Shown piece after piece: positions 24,053-35,379 of a stretch of 64,000 bases of DNA; position 1 is the stretch's first letter; the number at the start of each line of letters is the position of its first letter. The notes beneath the pieces are model-generated. The model ran no database searches, had not been told where the DNA came from, and was given only the letters and a program-made list of their open reading frames with translations. This stretch comes from Basidiobolus meristosporus CBS 931.73. Lineage: Eukaryota > Basidiobolomycota > Basidiobolomycetes > Basidiobolales > Basidiobolaceae. The position numbers were made by a program, and so were the translations under genes. Location: assembly GCA_002104905.1 (NCBI GenBank), contig MCFE01000059.1, positions 1 through 64,000 on the forward strand. Direction: 5' to 3'.

Positions 24053-26372
24053 GTTTCATAAATCTGTGTGCGTTCCCAAACCTCACTCAATTTATAAGCA
24101 TCAATGAGTCCCGCCAGATCACGTGCTCAGACTTTTTCACAGGCTACCCAAGGGCAGCAATTACCATTTAGATTCATCGAAGGACGAGCAAACCAGTATT
24201 GTATTACATAATTGAGTCAATAAAGAGCCATGAGAATGTTTGTCACAATGACTGCTATGAGAATGATTTCATTGATACCAACTCGGGAAGCTAGTTGAAA
24301 TAGTTGTTATATGATCAAATATACAATGATGACAGGAATCGTGGGACAGACCGTGGTATGATTGCTGTGATATAAAGTACAACACAAAAAACCGTGAAGT
24401 GCTCTACCTCGTCCCCACAGGTGTTGCGAGTGAACGGTACTGAGTCTTGACGGGATGCTCATCACAGTAGCAGCTGTTTCCAGATCCATAGGGTAACCCC
24501 GTATCAGCTGCCAAAGTGACTGTCAAACTCAGAACTTTTGGAACATTCTGATCTGGGGATACTATGGAGAAACTTATTTATTGATATATATTTGCAGCAC
24601 ATATATATTCCAGCTTATGAAAAATCCACTTTTGACTGCTCGTTTGGCACAGCCAACACTGAGACATGGTTTTTGGAAAGGGTCTAAAGGTTTGCACCCA
24701 TTGATATCCCTACGGCACCTTAGTTTTTGTTATCAATAGGCAATGGTATTTCATTTGCTCGTTCGTATAGATGATTAGTTTGGAACACTTGGTAACCAGC
24801 CATTTGAGACCATGAAAAATCTAGATCCTAGCTGGTCTAGACTATGCATTTGGGATTTGCCGTACTGACCAGCCTGCTTGGCACATAAGCTTACTCTTCA
24901 TCATCAGCACTTTCAGCAATATCCAGTTCGGGACAAAACTCCCGCTAGATTAAAGTTGGTAGATGCAATCAGGTTGGCTACCGGCTCTCAGTGTTGGTTT
25001 TCAACCTAACTACGAAACCAGCCTCGCACATTCATACCACGATTGTGACTTCGATGCTCGTATTTGTAATACAGCTTTTGAATCAACGCTGACTAACAGG
25101 TGACTGTGGCAACAATTCTAAGGGGCTTCTACATCAGGAATCCGAACCGCTCGAATGAGAAACCCATTGGCTATCAGCGGAACTCCTCAGTCAAACAATC
25201 ATACCATTACATCAACAAATAATAAATAATCCGGAGCCTATAGATTGGATTGGTATCTGCACCAACATGGTCTCGAGAGTACATGGATCTCAAGGCCATG
25301 CCACCCATACCTGGTATCCCGACATGCTCCAGGTAAGCAATCTATCACAACTCTTATCGTGGTAAGACGCAACCGGGGTGTTGGAATCCAGTTTAGTGAG
25401 CTATGAGCAGTCATGAATATACGTAAAACTTGGCAAATGCCAGGTCAGAGCGTTGTGGAAAGAGGTGGTATCGATGTATTCTTAAATCCCATTCGTACTC
25501 ATCGGAGCAGCACCTCCTTTACTTTACTACACTGATTACCAACTGAGTGAAGCACAACAGGATTAGTTTTTGACCGGTGGACTGTTGGCCATACAAAACA
25601 GCCCCACCCTCTTGACCTCGGATCGTGTGGCTATGCCGCTGTGGTTACTGCATATCGATTGAAACCTCCGCCATGTCCTCACCCATCCGGACGAAACCAG
25701 GGATTTTTCATTCGGTGTATGATCCGTGTTTAAACATTGCACCCTCCGGAAAATAGTTCATACCTTATATTCAGATTCGAGTTGATAAGGTTTTTTAAAT
25801 GAATTCATATCGAACCAAATCATTCCAATAGTGTTGAATAGGCTCGGCCGGATTAAGCAGCTCTTGCTGACGTCGATTGGGCACTGAAGCTTAAAGGTGT
25901 CTGCTGCACAGCTACCAATCTCTTTTTGTGCTGCCCAAAAGCCCCGCAAGTGAGCAAGCGAGATGTGTTGAGATTTGCGCGTGATTGTTTTAAATATGTT
26001 CGTAAAAGGCAAAGTGTTAGTATTTGGTCGAACTTGGCGATTGAGTGGAGGAAACGGCATCTTAAGGTAGCAATGAAATGAAATGATGATCTCAGCCATC
26101 GGGAAGGCTGATTTGTTGGTTGGGCTAACCAACATTCATTGGTGTGATAATTTAACAATCTCGTTCTCACCTGAACGCTGCAGATAGCACACGAACTCAA
26201 GCTAATCATGCCCTCAGGCAACCCGAAATCCTCACTTTCAACAAATAAAATTGGATTGAGGTATCAACCAACCCACACCAGTGCACCTTATAAACTCGCT
26301 GTTGTCGCTTCGTCAATCAATTTGGACTTGAGTGACTATTTGCGAAAGCAATAGCGAATACTCAATATCAAC
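24053..26372. other. Intergenic with unresolved exon-like pieces
   Basis: About 2.3 kb. Minus-strand pieces with good splice donors occur: a short ATG exon near 26162-26212 ending in a GTGAGA donor, and an open frame 25758-26135 ending in a GTATGA donor. An acidic open tail follows an acceptor near 24890-24945. I could not join these in phase or recognise a family, so no gene is called. Confidence 0.3.
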
Positions 26373-27290
26373 ATGGACAGCGATGAACATGTCACGATCA
26401 ATACGCATCTCGAGCTAATAACCACAGTGTTCTCCCTTCCCTTCATTATTAGTGATGCCTACCTTACCTTCAAGATGGTGAGAAAAGACACCCGTAAAAT
26501 TTACAAATTGAATGCACTCCAAGTATCACTCCTATTGCTAAATAGTATAACCATGTTGCTGGAACATGCCTTTAGCGATGGAAATTGCTTCTATGTCTTC
26601 ACCAGCTACAATATTTTGTCTTTCTTCTCCGTAGGGATCATTTTCTCGATGTCATTTATAAAAGCCTACCTGTGTATGGGTAGCTCTCGGAAACTCTTTT
26701 ACTTATACATCATACTGCAACTTGTCCGAGGTGTCGCGGTCATCCAACTCTTTATCAACCCTGGAATACAAGGAAACCTTATGGGCGGCTGTCTTTGGGA
26801 CAACCCCACTGCGTGGGTAATTACGCTGCTCGGAGCTGAAGCGTTTGGATTCATTACCTTCACCATCATCACTGTCTATTTCATGAGCCATCAATTACGA
26901 CAAAAAGGCTCCAGGATATATACAATATTTATCAAAGATGGCTTGATTTTTTCAGTAACCATCTCCATGTTTTATGTCGCCGCCACCGTTCTTCAAAGTC
27001 TGGCCATCGTTCAATCAAGTATTATCCTGTATGTGATGTGGATCGCTTGTTCCAAATTCGCCACTATGCAGACCCGACATTCCTTTAAGTGGCATCACCG
27101 AGAAATATTGCCAGAACCCAATGCCGTTGCAGCCTCGACAACCCCGGAAGAAACTGATGAAACAAAACTCACCGTCAAAGACTATAGTGTGCATACATTA
27201 TCTGAGCGCACCAGTAGTAGTAGCAATGAGTCGGAAGCAGAGTTTGTGGTCATGGAGCTTGACAAAGTCAAGCTAACACCATTCAAATAA
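26373..27290 (+). CDS. Seven-helix integral membrane protein, unrecognised family
   Basis: Single exon, 305 residues. Seven hydrophobic segments are evident at about residues 14-34, 48-67, 79-102, 107-127, 145-169, 188-211 and 213-232, joined by short loops. A hydrophilic Ser/Glu/Thr-rich C-terminal tail of about 70 residues follows. There is no signal peptide. The topology is receptor-like, with the N-terminus probably outside and a long cytosolic tail with many Ser/Thr, but I see no motif of a named GPCR class. Lineage-specific fungal seven-helix families share this plan. Function unknown. The gene stands alone with AT-rich flanks. Confidence 0.75.
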   Translation: MDSDEHVTINTHLELITTVFSLPFIISDAYLTFKMVRKDTRKIYKLNALQVSLLLLNSITMLLEHAFSDGNCFYVFTSYNILSFFSVGIIFSMSFIKAYLCMGSSRKLFYLYIILQLVRGVAVIQLFINPGIQGNLMGGCLWDNPTAWVITLLGAEAFGFITFTIITVYFMSHQLRQKGSRIYTIFIKDGLIFSVTISMFYVAATVLQSLAIVQSSIILYVMWIACSKFATMQTRHSFKWHHREILPEPNAVAASTTPEETDETKLTVKDYSVHTLSERTSSSSNESEAEFVVMELDKVKLTPFK

Positions 27291-29496
27291 GTACCCAATG
27301 ACCATATCGATCATCTTTCACCAGATCATTTAGTGTAAGTACTCACGACCAAATACATTTCACTGCATAACATACTTTACATCCCCAAAGCCTCCCCTCG
27401 CTCTGTAATACATATGATCATTGCTATGATAATAATTTATTTTGAACACCCCGAGTTGGCCCTGTGTATTCATAATCAGCACTCAATACACGACCCGAAA
27501 GGTTTACTTCTGCCTGCAAGAGACCTTACCATTGTTATTTTTAATAATTTGAGGCAAGTGGCTGTGAGTCACGCCCACATACCCAGCATATTAATTTGGA
27601 CGGTACCTACCGCATTCACCGGGACATATTTTTACCAGGCGGCTTTGGTAGTGCACTTGTTTACCGCAACCTTCGTAATAATGATTTAGTTGAATACTAA
27701 ATAAAGAATGGTTGATTTTACCATCGTATTTGACGTGCCCAGCCGTAAGCTAACCCCTAATATTACCAAATGGTATCTATATATATACACCAACATATAA
27801 CCATGACCAAATCACCAAGGAAATCCCTGATGCTTATTGCCAACTTGATGCATTGCGAGCAGAGCCCTCCAGCCCCAAACTCCTAGAATCAGAGTAAATA
27901 CATATATATTAAGCAAGATGAGGTTGACTTTAAGAGTCCAGGAACCAAGGCATCTCAAATAGAATGGTATGATGCAACGTTGTGTAAAATGACTGATTGT
28001 GGCTTTAGCGGGAACTTTCCGGAATGATATATAATCAATCCCTCTATATGAGAATGCATATATGTTACTTATAAGTAGTGAGCCTCGAACCAATAAAACT
28101 CCAGGGCTAAACTTTATGCCTCGAGAGGCACCAGAATTGATTTAGAAATTTGATACTATTCTTCGAGCCTGAAAGTAAAACATCACAATCACCACGTGAG
28201 GTACATTAACCTGAAAGGAATTCAGCTATTATACACATCACAACCCTAGGATCCATTTTACGCAAGCACATCTGTATGTTTCAAAAAAAAAAAAGCCTCA
28301 GATTCCAAAACATCTCCAATAAGTATATGGGGAATTATCGTTCCTGTCAGTTGATCGACTCGAGTCTTTCTTAATGCGGTGAGTCCTCAAATCACTACTT
28401 GTAATCCCTCAAGTAACGAGTATGAAACAACACTAGAAACCACTCTTTTCCTTTTTCACTTTTAATGTGCACTCAACGGGATAACTATTAAAAGGATTCA
28501 GAGCTAACGATCGAGCTAACCACCCTTGTACCTTGTAGAAACTGTTCTACAAAATATTAATAAGCTGATCACAGCGCACCGAATGCAGCCAGAATGGCTG
28601 CAAGTGTACACTCAAATATAGCAAACCATATGACATAGTATCGACCTACTTTTGCGCCTCGTACTCTGATCCCGATTTTCCCATCCGATGGCAACCGGAT
28701 GGGACTAATTTCCAAATTAATGCCTGCACAGTATGTGTTTACCTTTTATTCATGACGGTGCCTGTGTAGTTGGTTTGAATTTGGTATAGTGGTGGAGACT
28801 TTGCTCTGGTTCATGGGAACGAAAAAATCCCAGAGGCCTGATTCCGATCTAGCTAATACGATTAGTCTAAAATCGATCAGTGGCCTGTAAACCTGCTACT
28901 CTTGTTAGGGGATGTAATCTAAAGTTTGACAATTTGGTTTATACTATACCTTTTTGAGACGGGATTTAATTCTGAACGCGTGAACGCGCGTCCCCTAATG
29001 ATTGTTGGATGGTACGCTAAAATTGGTACTGATGAGGCGAGTTAATAATGCTACACAAGCACCAGCTGATTGGACCCATATTCAGACTTGGCTTGAGGTA
29101 CAACAATGCGCGATTGGGCTCTTGGATGACTGCTTTGCTCTACACAACACCAACGGTTTGGATTTTTGTACTTCCGCTTCGAAGATATTCGAGGTTCGAC
29201 CTCTCATGATTACAACTTTATTACTGAAAAACTCTATTCACGAAAGAGATCATTAGCTGATTACACCGAAACAATCTATTGAAGTATTAACAGGTTTGAA
29301 GATTGAACGAATACTGGAGTTTTGCAAGTATTAAACAACAAAATACAGAAACTGAAAATCAATTGAACTTTGGGAAAGAATGAGGAATACAAGTCGACCG
29401 TGTATGAAAGAGGGGAACCGAATGGATGGAAGTCAGTAGATGATTGTGAGCTGTATACATAAATTTCGCGAGTGTTCGCAAAGCTAGAGACCATCG
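27291..29496. other. Long AT-rich intergenic region
   Basis: About 2.2 kb between the convergent seven-helix gene and HAP2. Short frames only. A tRNA A-box-like string near 28776 has no matching B box and is rejected. Confidence 0.4.
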
Positions 29497-30220
29497 TTAC
29501 TGCTTTTCGTCCGATTCGTTCTCCTTCTTTTTATCTAGCTCGGCGATCTCAGCTGCAGTCAGAAATCTGCCACCCGGCCCTCTTGGTCGTCTCATAGCGT
29601 GACGATGACGAGACTCGTGTAGATACGGCTGGTAACATAACCCAGTTAGCGCCATTCGATCAACAATACGACGAGACAGCAGAATTACCTTTCTACTTTT
29701 CTGAATGCGGTGCTTCTCCTCTAGCTTGGCTCGAGCGGCTCTCCGCTTCAAGATACGGTGATATTGTTTGGCATTAACATATAGTGGGTCATCTTCTCCT
29801 GCAGTAACCACCTCGTTGGGCAACGGTACACGATACATGGCGTTTGGTATGGCAGCGGCAGGTGCTGTAGTGGGAAGAATCTGTGGTTTTGTATGCGTAA
29901 GTTTTTGCCACTGTAAGTGAGGTGCTTGTTCACTTACTACGTTATTGTATGCTGCTGTATAATTTAAGTGTCTAGGAGAATTGTATTGCTGAACCGAAGG
30001 GGTTGTGCTTGTCTTTTGAATATCACCCTGAAGGAGCAGTTAGTTAGGATTACTCTCAACAACCATTAGATAGTATACACACTTGTACAAGTAGCGGGTC
30101 TGGGACTTGGGGTAGACCCGCCGGAACGGTATTGTGATGCATGGCCATCCCGTAAGCTGAGAAGTCCTGGACATATGGGTTGTGCAGAAGGTGAGGCTGG
30201 GAGTGGTGTTCTTCCATCAT
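29497..30220 (-). CDS. HAP2: CCAAT-binding factor subunit HAP2 / NF-YA
   Basis: Three exons, 30083-30220, 29689-30027 and 29497-29628, encode 202 residues. The conserved core is DDPLYVNAKQYHRILKRR (subunit interaction) and PYLHESRHRHAMRRPRGPGG (DNA contact). An intron sits between the two subdomains after KSRK and is phase 0. The N-terminal part is Gln/His/Pro-rich and the C-terminus is charged. The protein joins the NF-YB/NF-YC histone-fold pair and gives it CCAAT specificity. Start is the first ATG (MMEEHHSQ) after an in-frame stop. In the linker the frame reads HRIQKSRKPYLHES, close to the consensus. A CCAAT palindrome lies upstream of PPIL4 in this window. Confidence 0.94.
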
Positions 30221-31263
30221 TTTGATGATGCTTAGATTGGAATATTGGTATAGCTTGTTGGCAGCAGTTGAATGATAATTGAGTGTATCGGGGCTTCTTG
30301 TCAAACGCAGTCAATGATTCTCAAATTAATAGGTGATGAGAGATTTGTTATAAGAATTAAAAACCAAAGCGAATTGAAGATTGGATGTGAACAAAAAACT
30401 GAAAATTTCCATCTACACCATTGACAGGATCCTACCACTATTTAGCTATTTTGGTAGATACCGTCTCCGAGCTGTTTTTTTGATGATCCAGAAAATCCGA
30501 ACTGCTCAAACCTGACATCAGTTATATTGAGGATAGTATGAAATTTAATTCAAAGGCGCAACAACACAAATATTAACATGGTTCCATTGAATTACCAAAA
30601 GAAGTTTAAAATATTGCAAAGTATAAATTATGTAGTTATCAATTCGATTTGGTGTGTAGGAAGTAATCGAAGTGCCATATCATGCTGGAGCCAAATCTTG
30701 GATCCATATATATTACTATCGTACTTTTGAATCATGAACTAAGTATCGCAATGCTTATTCCGTTATTATAGTTCCGTGGATAGAATCAGGTGACGCCCAG
30801 TGAGGTATGTTCTAGAATGGTGGTCATCAATTTAGAAATGATCGATATCATAAGAATAAATTGGATCAATTTGAAATATCTCGTGAGCAAATAAATATAG
30901 CCATCCCTTTACTAAATAGTACTGCGAAATAGAACGTTCTGCTGTCGAATATTACTTCTATATCTTGCAAGAGATAAAAGATGTTCCGGATCAATGATCA
31001 GACATGTGTCATTGAATGAGTAGTTTACAAGCATAAAAAGCCAAGAACCATACTGTTCCTAATCTGGGCACATGGGGTCATACTTGTTACGATTTGTGCT
31101 ATTCTTGTATATTGTTCTGAAAGCCCGCAGCCCACCATGTAGGTACTCATCGAAATCGGGCAACAAAACATGAGTCATTAATAGCTAAAAGTAATCAGAT
31201 ACAAGTAATGTTTATTTAACTGATGATATACGGTGGATATATCATTTGATGTACTCATGAAAG
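30221..31263. other. Intergenic upstream of HAP2
   Basis: About 1 kb of AT-rich DNA between the HAP2 start and the 3' end of eL19. It probably holds the HAP2 promoter and 5' leader. No other feature is supported. Confidence 0.4.
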
Positions 31264-31988
31264 TTAAGCGAGAAGGGCGTCCTTTTTGGCTTGGATGCGT
31301 TCAGCACGACGATCACGAGCAGCCTTGGCCTTGACACGGTGAGCCTCAGCTTGATCAGCGATGAGCTTAGCTCTAAGCTTCTCAGCCTTGGCCTTGTGAA
31401 TGAATTCCATCAAGACACGCTTGTTCTTGAACACATTACCCTTGGATTTCATGTACAAGGAATGATACAAATGCTTATCAATTTTGCCGGCCTCACGGTA
31501 CTTTCTCAACATACGTCTCAAGACACGTTGACGGCGCATCCAGAGGACTTGGGTGGGCATACGTGCCTCAGCAGTACCTCTACGCTTACCGGTACCGGTG
31601 TGGCGACCCTTGCGCTTAGCAGCAAGCTTTTCACGAACTCTGAAGCGAGAGTGAACAACTTGTGGCTTCTTGATGATTAATCCATCCTTAATAAGCTTTC
31701 TGATATTTTGACCTAAGCATAGTTCGTCATTGTGTGTTGCTTAAAGCTCAGGGATTCTGATAGACTTACGAGAGTTGGCGTTGGCAATTTCACTGACTTC
31801 GTTAGGATCAATCCAAACCTTCCTTTTACCGCACTTAAGAACACTGGCGGCCAAACGTTTTTGACTGCTCAAAGAAACCCTATATATAGTCGATACGATG
31901 GATGAATCATTGATCAGTATCGATTGCTTTTACAGTGGTCGACAATACACCGGGCATTCTCATACACTAAATCCACGTTTACTCACAT
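31264..31988 (-). CDS. RPL19: 60S ribosomal protein eL19
   Basis: Three exons, 31987-31988, 31770-31879 and 31264-31712, encode 186 residues. The first exon contributes only the AT of the start codon; after a 107 bp intron (GTGAGT..TATAG) the second exon supplies its G and begins [20 protein letters not shown]. Later blocks, including [26 protein letters not shown] and [17 protein letters not shown], are standard eL19. Length fits the family (about 185-196). A large-subunit protein near the exit-tunnel side and intersubunit bridge. The start-codon-splitting intron is the notable feature; it removes any alternative ATG with this coding potential. Confidence 0.95.
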
Positions 31989-33096
31989 TTTTAATGTCAC
32001 CCGTCAGGATAAAGAGAAGAGAAGGAAAACGAAGTTCCCTAACGACATTTTTAATCAACGCCCCAGGATCCAATCATTGAGGAAGTTTTCATGAAACTTT
32101 TCCAACTTGACACACTGGGCCGAATTGCCGAAAGAGTATCCGATCGGCCCATTCCGGTCGGCGATAGGTAACGTCAGGTCTGAAATATCGGCCACAATGC
32201 AACATGTAGGAAGTGGTGCAAATTGTGTCTCAATCGTTGTCCTTCAACTTCATGTGCGAATCCTAATCTCGACGCGGTTCCCTTGCGCCGTATCAGTCAG
32301 CTTAGCCTGGATAAACGGCTATAGGAGGAGTTGAATCAGATTACCTACTGCGGCAACGCCTGGCCTGAGGTCGGGATATGCAACCACGCTGGAATTCAAT
32401 GGGAACGGAATTTTGCGTCATGATAGGCAATCATTGCGAAGATGAATCCCAGTCGAGCCCAAGTTGATATTGATCGCTGGGAAGTTTTGCCCTTTGCTGC
32501 GGACACAAGATCACAAGTAAAACTCAGAGGCTAGTATCTTTTAAAACCTGTTAGCCCCCATGCTGCTACAATTAGGGGCACTACAATCAAGGGCACTCAA
32601 ATGGTTATCTAAGTGTAGCTAGTCATAGGTAGTATGACTGGCTTAGACAAGATCCCATTCATCAGATTTTAGAACTCAGGATAATCACATTTGAATCACA
32701 ACATATTGGAAGTTGACTTATCTTCAACACATCGAAAGTCACGGTCATGAGCAATATCCAATTGATTCCTGGTTCTCAGTAGGACAAATATCACCAAGAG
32801 AGAATAGTAGAATAATGGCCATTCTTCCATTGTCATTGGCCCCCCGGTGTTGCACATGATTAGGTCCAATTAAATAAATTTTTCCTTAGTCTATTCGTTT
32901 CCAATACGGCCCCATTGAATTATTAAGTCTACCATTCATCTCAAATTTTCCAATTCACATTTCGTAATAGTATTCTCTTCGTTGCCCATCTCTTCTGGCA
33001 TATCTTCCCTTTGGCTATAGAACTGTCATATAGGTTTTCTTAGCATTTTAATCGTTCTGTCACTTTTTGAAACTAGTCACACACTTCGATTCTCAG
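31989..33096. other. Divergent intergenic region
   Basis: About 1.1 kb between the leftward eL19 and rightward Yap-like gene, so it must contain both promoters. Its right end (33091-33096) reads TTCTCAG directly before the Yap-like ATG, again suggesting a 5'-UTR intron. No other gene is supported. Confidence 0.4.
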
Positions 33097-34540
33097 ATGA
33101 ATGATAGTCTGGCCTACCAACTTCAAAGCGCCCAAAATGATCCCGAGGTGCAGAAGCTATTGGAAGCAGCCATTTCACACAATCGTTTAAGTAAAATTGA
33201 GGACATATTAAAAAGAAAGAATGACACCGATGTCCAAAAAATCCCTGCCAAACACAATCGTATGTATAGATTGCTATCAAGGGTAATCTCTACGTCAAGT
33301 TCCTTTCTAACCTTTGTTGCAGATCAGTCGGAGAAATCGGAGAGCCCTGTAGAATCTCCCGAAGGTCTGATTGTTGCTTAAATGCCTGATCCTTCTTTCC
33401 CTGCCTTACTAACGTTATCCGCTAGCAGATGGTTCCAAGCCAACGCCAAAAAAGGCCGGTAGAAAGCCTTTAACCACTATGCCCGCCGATGTATGCGTTT
33501 TTCCCACATGAGGTGTTCATCAAGCTTGACTGACATTTTTTACTCAGAAACGCAAAGCCCAAAACCGTGCAGCTCAAAGGGCGTTCCGGGAGCGCAAAGA
33601 CAAATATGTCAAGGAGCTAGAGGATAAAGTCAAGGAGCTTGAAGACAGTAACGAAAAAAATCAGGAAGAAAACGAAAAGCTTCGCAAGCTTCTGGAAGAA
33701 GTCAAAAACGAGAACCACTTGCTGAAGGAGAACTTCACCTTCCAACCACCCGTCAACGCGTTGGACAACATCCCCACTCTAACAGATCTCCTCAAGGGTA
33801 GCAACCTGCCGGTCGACTCCTCCATTTTTAGCCCCAACATGTTCCCTTGGACCCCGAACTCCATTTCCGGCAAGACCAATTTTGCCGGTGGATCAGAGTC
33901 ACCTGAGAACCAGGGACTGAGCCCAAGCGATGACACATCTTCCCCTCACGCACTATCCTCATACGCAGCCACCCCCGAGATAGCAAATATAGGAATGGCC
34001 AGTTCACAATCGGTATTGTCGACATCTTCGATGAGCCATGCGAACTTCTTCGCCCCTATTGGTGAGGTTGTGGGTGATCCATTGATTACTGCCGAGAGCC
34101 TAGAGGCCTCCGAAGTGTTTGTCACCAACGAAAGCAGCAGTGGACTTGATTTCCCAGTCGGTCTATCGGATTATAGAGACGTAACCAATATACTGTTCGA
34201 CGAGAGTCTAACCGGCGATTTGGCTGCCCTGCCATCCTTCTTCGAGGACAGCTGGAAAGATGAGTACGAAGGCGAGTCCTTATTCAGCCCATTACAAAAT
34301 GTACCTCATGGTGCCGGCGAAGGTGATCAGTTTGCCAATATCCCCGACGGCCAGAGCACAGAGGAGGACAAACAGTCGGATGCTCACATAAGTTTAGAGG
34401 ACTGCAAGGTACTGGAGTATGGTAGCTTACCCTTCGACTTCGACATCAACGATCTTTGCGAGGAGTTGCGTAAGAAGGCTACTTGTTCTGGTCGCATGCC
34501 ATGTCCCGAAAAAAAATCCGAACAGGTGGCACAGCTATGA
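33097..34540 (+). CDS. Yap1/Pap1-like bZIP transcription factor
   Basis: Four exons, 33097-33259, 33323-33364, 33429-33490 and 33548-34540, encode 419 residues. The basic region at about 90-110 carries the Yap signature (QNRAAQRAFRERKDKY), followed by a long leucine zipper and coiled coil to about 150. The middle is Ser/Pro/Asp-rich. The C-terminus has a cysteine-rich domain with Cys at about 375, 393, 402 and 408, overlapping the segment INDLCEELRKKATC that resembles the nuclear export/cCRD region of Yap1. No cysteine occurs in the central region, so the usual nCRD is missing. Expected role: oxidative and electrophile stress response with redox-controlled nuclear export. The donor of exon 2 (GTCTGA) is weak, so that junction is less sure. 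Confidence 0.9.
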
Positions 34541-35379
34541 AGTCCCGTTTCTTTTGAAAAGAGAGCAATCATATCAAGTCTCTGGTACAAGTCAGGTACA
34601 TCACGAACTTCTCGTAGAATGCGGAAACCATACTGATGTAGCGTCCATTTAGCATACATTTCCTTACATCTCGGCGCTCGAGTCATTTTTTGGTAGGGAT
34701 GAAGCATATATATCATAATACACATCATTGTATGGAAGCGATATGTAGGTCAATTCAGAACAATCCAAGGACTACTTTTTCTCTTTTCTCGGTTGACTTT
34801 GAGTGATAGTTTATTAGCGTATTCGAGTGTGTCCCATTATTTCAGTTAGCACAATATTGGTTATTCTTTAAATGATGTCCTTGTTCCTAAAATTTTCATT
34901 ACCCTCATAATCCGACAATCTACCTGATAAACTGGCTAGTTTCTCCTATTAACCTGTCGACTGTTGCAGTGATTCAAGGTTTAGTGGGTATGAGTTGTGT
35001 CAAGTTCGCCTGATCATCGCTCTATTCTTCAATGTACTACGTGACGGTTGGTTTTTAAAGTCACTAACAAGTAAATAAACACGACAAAACCATCTCCTCT
35101 AGGCTGCTATGCCTGGCCTAGTGCGGCTCAGGGGTGTAGGCCGGGGCATCGCTCAAAGTTTACGGCTTGTCAAATAAAATGTTTAATTACTTATCACTCA
35201 ACTGAAAGCTAGTTAGCTATAGAACTATACGACAACCCAGAATGAATCATCAATAAATACGAGGAATGAAAATATTAATGTGGTATAGCAGCCGAGAAAG
35301 GGGACAGGGAGGGAAGGGGTGGGGTGGCAAAAATAATCTACAAAATATGACAAGGACAAGCGATATATGATTTGTGTAA
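34541..35379. other. Convergent intergenic region with GC-rich hairpin
   Basis: Lies between the 3' ends of the Yap-like gene and the STYX-like gene. It is AT-rich except for an island at about 35097-35166 that can fold into a strong hairpin, listed separately. Confidence 0.4.
35109..35149. other. GC-rich imperfect hairpin
   Basis: The arms 35109-35120 (ATGCCTGGCCTA) and 35137-35149 (TAGGCCGGGGCAT) pair almost completely around a 16-base loop. The island is far richer in G and C than the surrounding intergenic DNA. It might be a structured RNA or a 3'-end signal; I recognise no family. Confidence 0.4.

Noticed and set aside
28070-28100. Minus-strand GGTTCGAGGC resembling a tRNA B box
   Set aside because: No A box or acceptor stem at the required distance.
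28776-28830. tRNA-like string with an A-box resemblance (GGTATAGTGG)
   Set aside because: No B box at proper spacing and no cloverleaf could be drawn.
31291-31680. Plus-strand open frame of 129 codons
   Set aside because: Antisense shadow of the eL19 coding exon.
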